Source of the DNA: Dyella tabacisoli
GTDB lineage: Bacteria > Pseudomonadota > Gammaproteobacteria > Xanthomonadales > Rhodanobacteraceae
Assembly: GCF_003350925.1 (NCBI RefSeq)
Contig: NZ_KZ857181.1
Location: forward strand, 1-64,000
DNA: 64,000 bases
Reading direction: 5' to 3'
The notes beneath the pieces were generated by a model. It was not told where the DNA came from. It saw nothing but the letters and a program-made list of their open reading frames with translations, and did no database searches. Of this stretch, positions 17,919 through 29,900 are shown piece by piece (within the stretch, counting starts at the first letter, position 1; each line of letters begins with the position of its first letter). The position numbers and the translations under genes are program-made.

Positions 17919-19113
17919 CGCTCTTGCTTCCTTTCATCATGTTGTTGATTTGCCGCGTCGTAACTCCATATAGCCGCGACAGCTCTCGCACCGAGAAGCG
18001 GCGCATATCCAATTTCCGCAACCAACGCACCTCGTCGTCCACTGAAGAGAGTTCTTTTCCTTGCATCAGCGCCATCGCTAGCGCCAGTCGCCGGTGTGTC
18101 TCTGCCTCGTCGACCGATGTTTGGCGAGCCATCACTGCGTGACGCTTTGCATCCAGACTGACCTGCTCAATCAGCGCCCCCGTTACTCCGGCCGAGCACG
18201 CTGTCAGGGTAGCAAAATCCACGCCCGTCCCGCCAAACGCGCCCAAGTGCTTGCGCCACAGCTGGTCTCGCAGGCCTGCATCTGGCAGGGGCATTGGCAA
18301 CTGGAACGCAAAACGCCGCCAGACCGCAGGATCAAGCAAGCGGTCGTGGTTGGTCGCTGCAATCAGCACCACGTTCTCCTCTAGTGCATCGATATTTTGG
18401 AGAAGTGATACCACTACGCGCTGCAGTTCGCCGACGTCACGCTCGTTGCCGCGCGCAGATGCCAGCGCATCAACCTCGTCCAAGAACAGCACTGCAGGGC
18501 TGCCTTGCGCGTATTCGAATACACGCCTGAGGTTCTTGCTGGTCTGGCCGAGAAGACTGCTGACCAACGTATCGCATCGCACCGTCAATAGGGGCAGGCC
18601 GAGCTGGGCGGCAATCCATCGCGCGCTCTGTGTCTTTCCCGTGCCGGACGGTCCGAAAATGAGCATTCTTGGCGGTATCGCGGCACCGGCTCGCGCTAGT
18701 ACGTCATAGTGTCGCGACGCATCCAGAAAGTCAGCCACTCGCCGCTCCAATCCCGACGGTAGCGCGACAAATACTTCGCCGGAGGATGGCCGGCTAAAAT
18801 CTACCGTATGGAGCCGGCTTTCGCCGTCGATCGGTAGCTGCCCAGCGCCACCTGGTGAGGCGGCATCCTGCGCACTGGCGAGCGCCTTGGGGGCGCGGAC
18901 AAGGCGCTGCCGAACCATGATCGCCTGCTCTCGTTCACCAGCTGTCTCGAGCTTTTCGGCAAGTAATCCGGCATAGCTTGCAGCCATGGTGGCATTGGCT
19001 TTCAGGGCGCCGTCGAGGATTTTCAGGACTTCGGAGAGGTATTCCACGGGCGTCTCGATATGCGCGTTATGCGTTTCAATATACGCGAATTTCGGATCAC
19101 TATGCCATTTCAT
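17893..19113 (-). CDS. ietA: AAA+ ATPase of an ietAS-type system
   Basis: 406 residues. An N-terminal helical part (1-120) precedes a classical AAA module: GPSGTGKTQSARWIA (Walker A near 155-162), AVLFLDEVDAL (Walker B near 210), IAATNHDRLLDPAVWRRF (sensor 1 and Arg finger region). The last 40 residues (VRELSRLYGVTTRQINNMM) look like a small helix-turn-helix. It is the first gene of the pair and overlaps the protease gene by 26 bases. In known pairs the ATPase restrains or activates the protease; which applies here cannot be read. Start ATG 19113 has GAGAC just upstream. Confidence 0.78.
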   Translation of the reverse strand: MKWHSDPKFAYIETHNAHIETPVEYLSEVLKILDGALKANATMAASYAGLLAEKLETAGEREQAIMVRQRLVRAPKALASAQDAASPGGAGQLPIDGESRLHTVDFSRPSSGEVFVALPSGLERRVADFLDASRHYDVLARAGAAIPPRMLIFGPSGTGKTQSARWIAAQLGLPLLTVRCDTLVSSLLGQTSKNLRRVFEYAQGSPAVLFLDEVDALASARGNERDVGELQRVVVSLLQNIDALEENVVLIAATNHDRLLDPAVWRRFAFQLPMPLPDAGLRDQLWRKHLGAFGGTGVDFATLTACSAGVTGALIEQVSLDAKRHAVMARQTSVDEAETHRRLALAMALMQGKELSSVDDEVRWLRKLDMRRFSVRELSRLYGVTTRQINNMMKGSKSDGPQGKVE

Positions 19114-19293
19114 CGTCTCAAATGATGATATTTACGTCACATGCCTCTTGCCGACTCCATCGATCCCGGTAAATGCCCAGTGGGTCGAGGCGCGGCCACC
19201 CGAAGGGGCGGCACGACGGTCCCACGACCACTTGAGCAACTGCGCGGGCGTAAGACGGTCGCTATGGCATGTGTCGCTAATGGAAGGTCGTGA

Positions 19294-19587
<294 letters not shown>

Positions 19588-19631
19588 AGGCGGGGTGGTG
19601 CACGACAAGACTAGAACGGAAGGTTGCCCTT

Positions 19632-19660
19632 CCCTACCCTTGATAATTTGCCCTAATCGC
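19632..19660 (+). repeat. Dispersed intergenic repeat, copy 5
   Basis: CCCTACCCTTGATAATTTG followed by CCCTAATCGC. It is more diverged in the AACACG part than the other copies. It follows the trxB fragment; the 200 bases to the next gene show nothing else. Confidence 0.7.
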
Positions 19661-19871
19661 TTCGTGCTCTTAAGCGTCGTTTTGAAGTTATGCGGAGCGA
19701 TCTCTTTCCCATAGCCAGCCCCTTGGCGGAAATCATAGGCTGGAAGTGCCGTAATCTCGGGAGTAGTCCATGTGACTAATTAAGCTGCCAGTGAAAATGC
19801 CTCTCCCTTAATTGGAGTACCTTCTTAGATGCTCGAATTCTTCGGACAGATGACCAAGCAGAGATTTTCAC

Positions 19872-20300
19872 ATGAACGTACGCAGCCAAATCAAGGACTA
19901 TATCGCAGCTCAGCCAGAGCCAAAGCGAAGTGATATGCAAGAGCTGCATGACATCATTCTTGGAATCATGCCTACCTGTAAATTATGGTTTCTCGATGGC
20001 AAAGATGAAAATGGCCGTGTTGTTTCTAATCCGAATATAGGTTACGGGGTGCAGACTATAAAGTATGCCGATGAAAAAACCAGGGAGTTCTATCAGATTG
20101 GCATTAGTTCAAACACAACTGGCATCTCTGTCTACATTATGGGGATAAAAGACAAAAGTTACTTAGCCGAGAAATATGGGAAAAATATCGGCCAGGCAAA
20201 AGTGACTGGGTACTGTATCAAGTTCCGAACACTAAGAAATATAGACATTGACATTCTCGCAGACGCAATGCGATATGGGATCGAACACACGCGCGTCTAA
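19872..20300 (+). CDS. DUF1801 (YdhG-like) domain protein
   Basis: 142 residues, soluble. RSDMQELHDIILGIMP and KLWFLDGKD near the N-terminus, YGVQTIKYADEKTREFYQIG in the middle and a terminal segment GYCIKFRTLRNIDIDIL match the DUF1801 fold, small alpha/beta proteins of unknown biochemical role. The gene is markedly AT-richer than the rest of the window, suggesting transfer from a lower-GC source. It stands alone. Confidence 0.75.
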   Translation: MNVRSQIKDYIAAQPEPKRSDMQELHDIILGIMPTCKLWFLDGKDENGRVVSNPNIGYGVQTIKYADEKTREFYQIGISSNTTGISVYIMGIKDKSYLAEKYGKNIGQAKVTGYCIKFRTLRNIDIDILADAMRYGIEHTRV

Positions 20301-20452
20301 ATAGCGATTTAGATCGGGTTACATGCCATCTGAAGCAAAAAAACCACCCGCGGCGATACGCAAAGACGTAGAAGGCCAACGGAAAACGTGTATTGGGTCG
20401 AGACGGCTTTCCTTTTGAGAGGAAATTTACCATGTCAGAGACATATAGATAA

Positions 20453-20680
20453 TCAATGTTCCGGAATGCCAATTGATGCCTTGCGGCGCAACCATTCATC
20501 GGCTATGTCGCCCATGTTCTTCGCGTTGCCGCTGCGCACCCAAGTCATGAGTCCGCGGTCAAATTTGAATTCAGGTCCGCATTGATGGGAAAGGAAACGT
20601 CTGACGTTTTGCGTGTTCCTGTAATCGGAATCGATTTCTGTAGTGCGTGAAATCTCCCCGCCATGCCAATCGAATTTCAT
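20453..20680 (-). CDS. Small DUF6434-like protein
   Basis: 75 residues: MKFDWHGGEISRTTEIDSDY, then NTQNVRRFLSHQCG, FKFDRGLMTWVRSG and MGDIADEWLRR. This pattern matches the small DUF6434 domain as I remember it; function is unknown. A GAGGGG site lies upstream of ATG 20680. It appears intact, unlike its neighbours. Confidence 0.65.
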   Translation of the reverse strand: MKFDWHGGEISRTTEIDSDYRNTQNVRRFLSHQCGPEFKFDRGLMTWVRSGNAKNMGDIADEWLRRKASIGIPEH

Positions 20681-20730
20681 TCTTCATACCCCTCGGTATA
20701 GTTGAGCAATAGCTTTTGGGTGAAAGCAGC

Positions 20731-20820
20731 ACCCCCCGATAACTTGACCTAATCACCCTGCCCTGCGGCCCCTGCGGGATAAACGGCGCTGGTTTGGCCA
20801 ATGTCCGCGATGGGTCGAAA
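20731..20820 (+). repeat. Dispersed intergenic repeat, copy 6 (extended)
   Basis: CCCCCCGATAACTTGACCTA followed by ATCACCCTGCCCTGCGG. The left flank is TTTTGGGTGAAAGC; the right part continues to GGCCAATGTCCGC and TGGGTCGAAAGC near 20800-20820, which resembles the downstream part of copy 7. The similarity ends exactly where the LysR remnant begins. Confidence 0.7.
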
Positions 20821-20990
20821 GCCTATCTTGGTGCCAAGCACGCGTTTTTGAACGCAGGCTTGGGCTGGGGCATATGTCCTTGAAGGATCTCGACGCGGGG
20901 ACCCTAGTGAAGATCAAAGTCGAGGGGCTCCCGCGTGAGGTGTTTCTCCCCATACACGTGGTCTATCGCAAGGACGCGCTTCACGGGACG
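20821..20990 (+). pseudogene. LysR-family regulator, C-terminal remnant
   Basis: Frame one gives YLGAKHAFLNAGLGWG. After a frameshift near 20870 the second frame gives SLKDLDAGTLVKIKVEGLP and IHVVYRKDAL. This is the end of the effector-binding domain of LysR proteins (LGWG...P...DL..G.LV). The HTH and most of the sensor are missing. It converges on the MATE gene and abuts repeat copy 6. Confidence 0.7.
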
Positions 20991-21049
20991 ACCGGCCGCG
21001 CCTTTTCTCGCGACTGTGCTTCTGACGGCGTGGCGGTCTGTCTGCGGCA

Positions 21050-22465
21050 TCACAAAGCGGCCTCTTGCGCCAACAGAATCCCGTTCTGCCGATGCCTCAC
21101 CGCCATCCTGATCCGCCAGAAGTACATCGCGCCGATCACACCTTCGAATATCGACCCGACTGCCCAGCACGTCGGGAGGAAACTCGCGTCTCCGATGTGG
21201 CCGGTCATCAGGACGTAGGTGGTGGGAATACTGATAGCCCACATCAGCACGATCCTGGTGAGGAACAGAAACCTCGTCAGGCCGAAGCTCTCCAGCACCA
21301 TGCCCCCGGTCATGGAAAAGGCGAACGCAAGCGAATAGAGCCACAGCACCCGCACCGTCGCGACGGATACCCGCTGAATCTCTTCTCCTTTATCGATCAG
21401 CCCGAACGGGTTGAGCAGGAACAGTGGCGTCACGATCTGAAGAAACGAGATGACCGCGAGATACGACAACTCGATCCCCATCGTCACGAAAAGGATCCGC
21501 GTTACCTGCGGGTAGTCGCCCTCTCCGATGGCATTCCCGCACAGCACGCCGCACCCGATGCCCAGGCCGATCAGCGGCACGCCGCCCAGGTAATTCACCG
21601 TCAGGTTGACGTTGTTGGCCGCGAGTCCGGCGGCGCCCAGGCCCGCAACGATCCACACGAAGGCCGCGCTGCCGAGATTGGTAAGTCCGGTGGAGCTGCC
21701 GATGGCGAGCCCTTTTCTGACGCGCGGGATCAACTCGCCGCCGATGTGCCTTCCACGCCGGAATAGCAAACCACCCAAATCCCTCCAGACCTCGCGCGGC
21801 ATACAGGCCACGTAGCAAACCGTCATCGTCAGCGTGCCGATCAGAGTCCCGATCGCCGAGCCCCGCATGCCGAGCTCTGGCAAACCGTACTTGCCAAACA
21901 CCAGGCCGACGATCATGAAGATGACCACGGCCTGGCCGATCAGCCCGACGACCAGCGTCACGCGGGTCCGGCCGATGCCGCTGAAGTAAGCCGAAAGTGC
22001 CATGTTCAAGGTCATGGCGGCGCCGAAGAACGCTGACCAGAACAAGAACTGCGACTCCAGCCGGGTAATCGCCGGGGGGCGATTGCTCAGCGACGGAATC
22101 CACTCGATGAGCGGTGCCATGAGACACAGGATGAGCGCCAACGCAGCGCCTACCAGGATACCGAGCGCAGCCTGGTAGGCGGCCTGCCGCTGCCCCGATC
22201 GGCCGAACGCCTGCGCCACGCACGATCGCGAGAACCCGGCGAACCCGGTGAAGAAAGTGACGATTGCCATCGCCGTATGGATGGCCGGCCCCGACGCCTC
22301 CAGCGTGTCAGTCGAATATCTGGCCAGGCAGATGCGATCGACCAGCATCATAATCAGGTTACCCAGCATCGCCCCCATCAATGGCGCGGAGACGCTGAGG
22401 ACTTTCCTGCCCACCTGGAAATAGGTAGCGCCGTCATTCGACTTCAAGGCCGTATCCATCGCCAT
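21050..22465 (-). CDS. MATE-family efflux transporter of the cluster
   Basis: 471 residues, about 12 hydrophobic segments starting APLMGAMLGNLIMMLVDRI. The two MatE halves are evident from the internal pseudo-repeat; SAYFSGIGRTRVTLVVG ends the first half. MATE pumps export drugs or metabolites against Na+ or H+. Its ATG overlaps the stop of the P450 gene (ATGA at 22463-22467), so it is translationally coupled to the cluster and is the obvious exporter or self-resistance gene for the megasynthase product. It is the last gene of the operon. Confidence 0.9.
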   Translation of the reverse strand: MAMDTALKSNDGATYFQVGRKVLSVSAPLMGAMLGNLIMMLVDRICLARYSTDTLEASGPAIHTAMAIVTFFTGFAGFSRSCVAQAFGRSGQRQAAYQAALGILVGAALALILCLMAPLIEWIPSLSNRPPAITRLESQFLFWSAFFGAAMTLNMALSAYFSGIGRTRVTLVVGLIGQAVVIFMIVGLVFGKYGLPELGMRGSAIGTLIGTLTMTVCYVACMPREVWRDLGGLLFRRGRHIGGELIPRVRKGLAIGSSTGLTNLGSAAFVWIVAGLGAAGLAANNVNLTVNYLGGVPLIGLGIGCGVLCGNAIGEGDYPQVTRILFVTMGIELSYLAVISFLQIVTPLFLLNPFGLIDKGEEIQRVSVATVRVLWLYSLAFAFSMTGGMVLESFGLTRFLFLTRIVLMWAISIPTTYVLMTGHIGDASFLPTCWAVGSIFEGVIGAMYFWRIRMAVRHRQNGILLAQEAAL

Positions 22466-23928
22466 CAGGTCCGCGACCTGAGTCGCACCGGTACGGCGCT
22501 CGGCCCCATGAAGAAGGTCATCACCTGCTGCACCGGCGGTGCAGTGGTGTCGAACTCCAGCTCGAAGTTACGCATGATCGCCGACACCACCACCTTCACC
22601 TCGATCAACGCCAGGAAGCGGCCGGGGCACAGGCGCTGACCGCCGCCAAACGGAAACACCTTGCGTGCAGGGTCCTCGTCCTTCTGCGGTTTGTGCTCGA
22701 AGATCCAGCGCTCCGGCTGGAACTGCTCATGCTGCGGGAACTGTGTCTCGTCGAGCCCGTCGCCAAAGGTCGTCGGCACGAAGATCACCATACCCTTCGG
22801 GAGGAAAGTGTCGGCCACCACGCAGTCGGCTTTGGCGAGCAAGCCCAGGAAAGGCGTGGAAGAGCGCAGCCGCTGGGTTTCGCTGTGTGCGGCGTCAAGG
22901 TACGGCAACAGTTTCATCTGCTCCCACTCGCGCGACATCCGCACATCGCCCAATACCGCATCGACTTCGGCGGTGAGCTTGGTGGCCGCCTCGGGGTTCT
23001 GCGCCAGCAGGTTGATCATCCACGCGATGGAATTGGCCGTGGTGTCGATGCCGCCGACCACGCTGGCGATGGCATTGCTGACGAGGTCCTGGTCGCTGAA
23101 ATCCGACTCGGGGTCTTCGCTGGCGACGATCATGGCCTCAAGCATGTTGGTGGGATCTTCGCGCAGGTGCGGCTGCTGCTTCATTCGCTCGCGTGTCTCC
23201 CCGATCAGCCTCAGCACGGTCTGTTCCACATCATGGGCGGACTGGTCAGCCGCGCGGTCCACCGGCAGGCGGAAGCGACGCCAATAGGGGTATAGCGACG
23301 TGCCCCGGCTGGCGAGGCGGCGCATCAGGCTGTCCAGGTCGTGCTGCAACGGGTGGCTGTCGTCGCTTACCACGTTGAGGTCATAGCCCATCGCGATGCC
23401 GACGATGATGTCCAGCGCCAAGGCCTTCAAGTCGCGACGCAGGTCGACGCGCTTGCCATCGGCCAGGGTGGCTTTCCAGCGATCCACCATGCGCTGGGTC
23501 ATCATGCCCATGGTGGGGAAGAAATTCCGTATCACCTCGACACTCAGTCCGCCCGTGACCAGCTTGCGCTGCTTGCGCCAGTCCTCGCCCTCCGCGGTGA
23601 ACACGCCGCCCACCTTCAGCTCGTTCATGCGCATGCGCAGGCCTCTGCTGCGCTCGAAGCTCTCGGGCCGATCCTTCAGCAGGCTGCTGATGGCCGCGCG
23701 ATCGGAAATGACCACGATCGGAATGCCAAACGCATTCAGGCGATAGATGGGCCCGAACTCGCGGATGTAGTTCGACAACGTCACGTGCCACTGGCTGCCG
23801 AGCATCTGCAGTTGATTCCCAAAGAAAGGAATCCCCTTCGGGCCCGGCAGATCCTCGATCGTGCGCGAGTACTTGAGTTCGTCCGCTTCTTCCATGTTCA
23901 GTTCGGCGGCTTCGATGTTCGAATTCAT
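22465..23928 (-). CDS. Cytochrome P450 tailoring enzyme
   Basis: 487 residues. The N-terminal LPGPKGIPFFGN is the Pro-rich hinge. The I-helix reads ASVVGGIDTTANS (oxygen-binding Thr), the ExxR is SETQR, and the heme loop is FPFGGGQRLCPGRFLA with Cys434. There is no membrane anchor, so it is soluble and needs external redox partners, which are not in the window. It starts 52 bases after the megasynthase stop and overlaps the MATE gene. Likely role: hydroxylation or epoxidation of the lipopeptide, or of its polyene chain. The exact site is not predictable. Confidence 0.92.
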   Translation of the reverse strand: MNSNIEAAELNMEEADELKYSRTIEDLPGPKGIPFFGNQLQMLGSQWHVTLSNYIREFGPIYRLNAFGIPIVVISDRAAISSLLKDRPESFERSRGLRMRMNELKVGGVFTAEGEDWRKQRKLVTGGLSVEVIRNFFPTMGMMTQRMVDRWKATLADGKRVDLRRDLKALALDIIVGIAMGYDLNVVSDDSHPLQHDLDSLMRRLASRGTSLYPYWRRFRLPVDRAADQSAHDVEQTVLRLIGETRERMKQQPHLREDPTNMLEAMIVASEDPESDFSDQDLVSNAIASVVGGIDTTANSIAWMINLLAQNPEAATKLTAEVDAVLGDVRMSREWEQMKLLPYLDAAHSETQRLRSSTPFLGLLAKADCVVADTFLPKGMVIFVPTTFGDGLDETQFPQHEQFQPERWIFEHKPQKDEDPARKVFPFGGGQRLCPGRFLALIEVKVVVSAIMRNFELEFDTTAPPVQQVMTFFMGPSAVPVRLRSRT

Positions 23929-23980
23929 GATGACTTCCCCTCAGTGCAAGTGTGTTGTCCTGAAACCTGTGTGATGGTGG

Positions 23981-26900
23981 TTAGACCGACGATAACTCGG
24001 CGCTTGGCGAGCGGCGCCTGAGTCGCCGCGCGATCTCGCGCGCCAGTTTCTCGATGCGCGGTGCCTTGACGATCGACGTATGGCTGCCGCCGATGCGCAT
24101 GATCTCCAGGCTGTCCCCAAGCAGTTCGCCCCAGCCGAACGACACATCCTCGCCTTCGCCGCGATCGGCGGCGAAGTAAGTCACCGTCGTGGCCGTAGAC
24201 GGCGCTTCGTACTCCACCGCCACCGTGGCGCCCGCGCGGTAGACCGCCAGCACGCGCTTCATCAGCGCCATGTCCAGGTGCGCCGGCAGCAGGCCTTCGC
24301 GCTGGGACACCGCGATCATCGCGTCGACATCGCCGCGTTCGGCACAGACCATCAGTTCGGCATGCGCGGGATGCTGCCGCACGTCGCCGCTTGGCGATTG
24401 CAGATCGGCGATCCAGTGCATCAGCGCGCGGCATTCGTCGAAGTCGGCTTCGTTCGCAAGCAGCTCCTCCCGCAGGTGCGGACTGCTCCCGGTGTCGATC
24501 ATGCCGACAAAGCCCACTTCCTCGCCCGCGGCCAGCAACTGGCAGGCGATCTCGTACGCGATCATGCCGCCCAGCGACCAGCCCGCCACCAGGTACGGAC
24601 CAGACGCTTGCACGTGCCGCATGGCCTCCAGATACACGCGCGCCATCCCAACGATGCTTGCGTGCGGCGTTTCGCCGGCGGCGATGCCGCTGGCCGCCAG
24701 TGCGTAGACCGGCTGGTCGGCATCCAGGTGCCTGGTCAGGTCGAAGGCGTATTGCACTTCGCCACCGATGGGGTGGATCAGGAACAGCGGTGTCGATCGC
24801 CCATGCGTGCGGATGGGGACGAGGTTCGGATGCCGCGACGAAACCTTGCTCGAATCGATGAAGGCCGCCAAGGCGCCAAGGGTCGGATGCGAGAACAGAT
24901 GACGCAGCTCCATCTCGATTCCGGCGCGCTTGCGCAACTGCGAAACCAGTTGCACCGCCAGCAGCGAATGACCACCCAGCGCAAAGAAGTCGTCGTGGAC
25001 GCCGACCCGGTCGAGCTTCAACACCTCGGCCCATAGGACCGCCATGGTCTCTTCGATCGGCGTGCGCGGCGCGACGTATCCTGCCTCGCTGCGCGTCATG
25101 TCGGGCGCCGGCAGCGCACCGCGGTTGACCTTGCCGTTGGGTGTCAGCGGCATGCGTTCGAGCGCCACGACGTGGCTCGGCACCATGTACTCGGGCAAGG
25201 TCTGCGAGAGAATCGCGCGTAGTTGTGCCTCCGTGGGCAAGCTCTGCCCTTCGTACGCCACCAGGTACGCCACCAGCCGCTTATCGCCGACGCTGTCCTC
25301 GCGCGCCAGCACCAGCGCCTGGCGTACTCCAGTGCACGCAGTCAACTTCGCCTCGATCTCGCCAAGCTCGATGCGGAAACCACGGATCTTTACCTGGAAA
25401 TCGTTGCGCCCAAGATATTCAATGCTTCCGCCGGTCCGCCAACGCCCCAGATCGCCGGTCTTATAGATCCGCGCATGCGGGTCGGCGAGGAAGGGATCCG
25501 GCAGGAAACGCTCCGCCGTCAGCTCCGGACGGTTCAGATATCCGCGCGCCACACCGACACCGCCGATGTAGATCTCACCCGCCACCCCCACGGGCACCGG
25601 TTCCCCGTGCTCATCGAGAATGTACACGCGCACATTGCCGAGCGGCCCGCCGATGCTTGGCCAGTCGCCAGCGTCACGCAACGCACAAGCTGTCGCATCC
25701 ACCGTGCATTCGGTCGGGCCGTAGACGTTGTAGAAATCGATTCCGCTCGCCTGCCGCAAGCGCTGCCAAAGCGGCAACGACAGCGCCTCTCCACCCACCA
25801 AGATGGTTTTCAGTGCCGCTTCGTGGCCAGACGACGCCAGCAATCCCGCATCAAGCAGCATCTCCAGTTGCACCGGCGTGCAGTCGAAAGCCACTAGTTG
25901 CTGCTGCCAGATATAGGCGAGGAGCGCGGTGCTCTCCGTGCGCAAGGACTGCGGAAAAATAACCAGCGTCCGTCCCGACAGCAATTGCGTCAGCGATTGC
26001 ACGGACGCATCGAACGTCACCGATGCATTCAGACCCACCCTCGCCGCTTGTCCGCATTCGGCGAAGGCCACGCGTTCCAGGCTCAACCAGAGGTTCAGAA
26101 TGGAACGATGTTCGACCATGACGCCCTTGGGCATGCCAGTCGAGCCTGAGGTGTAGATCACATAGGCCAGGTTGTGCGGTTGGGCATGGTGATCCAGATT
26201 GCTGTCGCTGTAAGCAGCCAATGCATCCGCGTCGCTATCCAGACAGAACAGCGGCGAATCTGGTCCCGCTGGCACCGCATCGCGCACAGGCTGTTGCGTC
26301 AAGATCACAACCGGCTTCGCATCGTCCACGATGGCTGCAAGACGATCCGAAGGGTGACTCGGATCGAGCGGCACATAGGCCCCGCCGGCTTTCAACACAC
26401 CCAGCAGGCCGACGATCATCGCCACCGACCGTTCCACGCACAATCCCACCAGTACGTCCGGACCGACGCCCAGCGTGCGCAGATGACGCGCCAGACGGTT
26501 GGCCCGAAGGTTGAGTTCCGCATAGGTCAGCGACTCGCCTTCGTACACCACGGCCACCTGCTCGGGCGTCCGCGACGCCTGGGCTTCGAACAACTCATGC
26601 AACGTCTGCGTGTTGGGTTCGAGGTCCGGATAAGCCGTAGCGGTGTCGTTGAACGCATACAGCAGTTGGTGACGCTCGGCTTCGTCCAGCATCGTCAGCT
26701 TGCCGACCGGGCGGCCCGGCTCGGCTACGATCGCCTGCAGTAGGCGGGTGAAGTGCCCCGCCATGCGTTCGATCGTGCGCGCCTCGAACAGCTCGGTGCT
26801 GTACTCGAAGCAGCCCTGCAAGCCCTCCCTGCCTTCGGTCAGGGTCAGCATGAGGTCGAACTTGGCGGTGACGCCGTTGCTTTCCAGAAGGTTCATCGAC

Positions 26901-29900
26901 ACGCCCGGTAGGGTCAGCTCGCCTATCGGCATGTTCTGCAGCGCCAGCATCACCTGGAACAACGGTGTGTAACTGGTGTGGCGTTCCGGCTGCAGCGCTT
27001 CGACCAGTTGCTCGAACGGCACGTCCTGGTGCGCATACGCATCCAGCGTGTGCTGTCGCACTTGCTGCAGCAAGCCATCGAAGTCGAGTGTCAGATCCAC
27101 CTGGGTGCGCAGCACCAGCGTGTTGACGAAGAAGCCGATCAAGTCTTCGATGTCGGCGCGGTTGCGGTTGGCGATCGGCGTGCCGATGCAGATGTCGCTC
27201 TGCCCCGAATAGCGGGCCAGCAGCACGTTGAAGACCGCGCACAGCGTCATGAACAGCGTGCTCTGCGTACCCCGGCCCAGCGACTGCAGTTGCGTCACCA
27301 GTGCCGCCGGTATCGCGAACGGCACCGTCGCACCCACGTGACTGGCCTGCGGCGGACGCGGCCGGTCCGTGGGCAAGGCCAGCAGACTGGGGCTATCGGC
27401 GAGCTGCCGTTTCCAGTAACTGAGCTGTCGCTCCAGCACCTCGCCGCGCAGCCACTCACGCTGCCAGTGCGCAAAGTCGGCGTACTGGATCGGCAACTCC
27501 GGCAACGGCGACGGCCGGCCTTCGGTAAAGGCCTGGTACAACGCCGCCATCTCGCGCACTACCACGCCCATCGACCAGCCATCCGACACGATGTGGTGCA
27601 TGGTCAGCAGCAGGATGTGCTCCTGCGCATCGAGTCGCAGCAGTGCGCCGCGGATCAGCAGATCGGACTCCAGGTCAAACGGCGTCTGCGTTTCTTCCAT
27701 CAACAGGCGGTGCGCTTCCACCTGCCGTTCCCTCGATGGCAGCTCGGAGAGATCGCTCAGGGCCAGCAGCAAGGCCGTGGCCGGCATCACGATCTGCACG
27801 GGCGAGCCTTCCTGGTCCGCGAATCGTGTGCGCAGCGCCTCGTGGCGTTGCAGTATCTCATCGAGCGTACGGCCCAGCGCATCGATATCCAGATCGCCTG
27901 ACAGACGCAACGTCAGCGGGATGTTGTACAGCGCACTCTGGCGATCGAGCTGATCGAGGAACCACAGGCGCGTCTGGGCGAACGACAACGCCAATGGCGT
28001 ATCGCGTCCTACCGGCTGCAGCGGCGGAGCGCCGTCCCCGGTATCGGCATCGGCCACCCGATGCGTCAATGCCGCCACCGTGGGTGCGTCGAACAAGGCA
28101 CGCAATGGCAGTTCGACGCGCCAGGCACGTTGCACGCGTGACACCAACTGTGTCGCCAACAGCGAGTGACCACCCAGTGCGAAAAAGTCGTCGTGCATGC
28201 CGACCCGATCCAGCTTCAGCACCTCGGCCCACAGGCCCGCCATGATCTCTTCCGCGGGCGTGCGCGGCGCCACATAGCCCGCCTCGCTACGTGTCATGTC
28301 CGGCGCCGGCAGCACACCGCGGTTGACCTTGCCGTTCGGCGTCAGCGGCATCCGTTCCAGCACGATGAAGTAGCTCGGCACCATGTACTCGGGCAGCGTC
28401 TGCGACAGCAGCGCCCGCAGATTGGCCTCGTCGGGCAGCGTCTGCCCTTCGTGCGCGACCAGATAAGCCACCAGACGCTTGTCGCCCGCGTGGTCCTCGC
28501 GCGCCAGCACCACCACTTCGCTGGCCAGCGCCTGCAGCGCGGACTCGATCTCGCCCAGCTCGATGCGGAAGCCGCGCACCTTCACCTGGTGATCGATACG
28601 GCCCAGGTACTCGATCTCGCCATCCGCCCGGTAGCGAACCAGATCGCCGGTGCGGTACATGCGTGCGTCCGGCACGGCACTGAAGGGGTTCGGGACAAAC
28701 TTCTCCGCCGTCAGTTCCGGCCGTTGCAGATAGCCGCGCGCCAGGCCGTCACCGGCAATGAACAGCTCGCCGGCCACGCCCAGCGGCACCGGCTCCCACT
28801 GCGCATCGAGAATGTAGGTCTGCGTGCCTGCAATCGGTCGACCGATCGACACCGACGTGGTCGATCCTTTCATCACCAGGGTGAAGGTCGAATACGTCGT
28901 GTCTTCCGATGGACCGTACAGGTTGTAGACCTTCTCCACCGACGGCTGCTGATACAACGCCTGCGCCAGCGTGTTCGCCAGCGCCTCGCCCGCCAGGTTC
29001 ACCACCTTCACCGACGCCGGCAGCCCGCGGCCGCGCAGCACTTCCGCCATGGCTGACGGCACCGTGTTCACCAGCGTCACCGGCAGCGCGTCGGCGTGCT
29101 CCATGAAGTCGAGGATGTTGTCGACCAGCCAGGTGGCACCGCCCTGACTGAGTGGCACGAATAGCTCGAAGATGGACAGGTCGAAGCAGACCGAGGTCGA
29201 GGCCAGCACCTTGCTCAAACTGTCGCGGTCGAAGGTGGCCTGAGCCCAATGGATAAAGGCCACCGCGTTGCGGTGCTGAATCCCCACCCCCTTGGGTTTG
29301 CCGGTCGAGCCTGACGTGTAGATCACGTAAGCCAGGTGATCGCCACGGGTAACGGATGAAGGATGGTCGTCGCGCTCGCCGGTCCACAACGCGTCGACGG
29401 CATCGACACGGATCACCGTCATCCCATCCACCACAGGCAACGCCAACGGCAATGCTTCCTGCGTCAGCAGCACTCGCGGCTGCGCATCGAGCAGCATCGT
29501 CGCGATGCGCCCCGGCGGATAGGTCGGGTCCAGCGGCACATAGGCACCGCCAGCCTTCAGCACGGCGAGCAAGCTCACCAGCAGGTCGGGCGTGCGCGCC
29601 ATGCATACGCCCACCAGCACATCCGGACCGACGCCCAGGCGCCGCAGATGGTGCGCCAGGCGATTGGCACGCCGGTTCAACTCGGCATAGCTCAACTCGG
29701 TGCCGCGATGCATGACCGCCACGCTATCCGGCGTGCGCGCGGCCTGAGCTTCGAACAAACCCTGGATGGCCGGCGTCCCGGTTGACGACGCCACCACCGT
29801 GGCGGCGTTCCACTCATCCAACAGCAACTGCCGCTCGGCGACCGGCATCACCTCCAGGCTGTCCATCGACGCCTCCGGCTGGTTCTCCAGCGCGTCGGCC

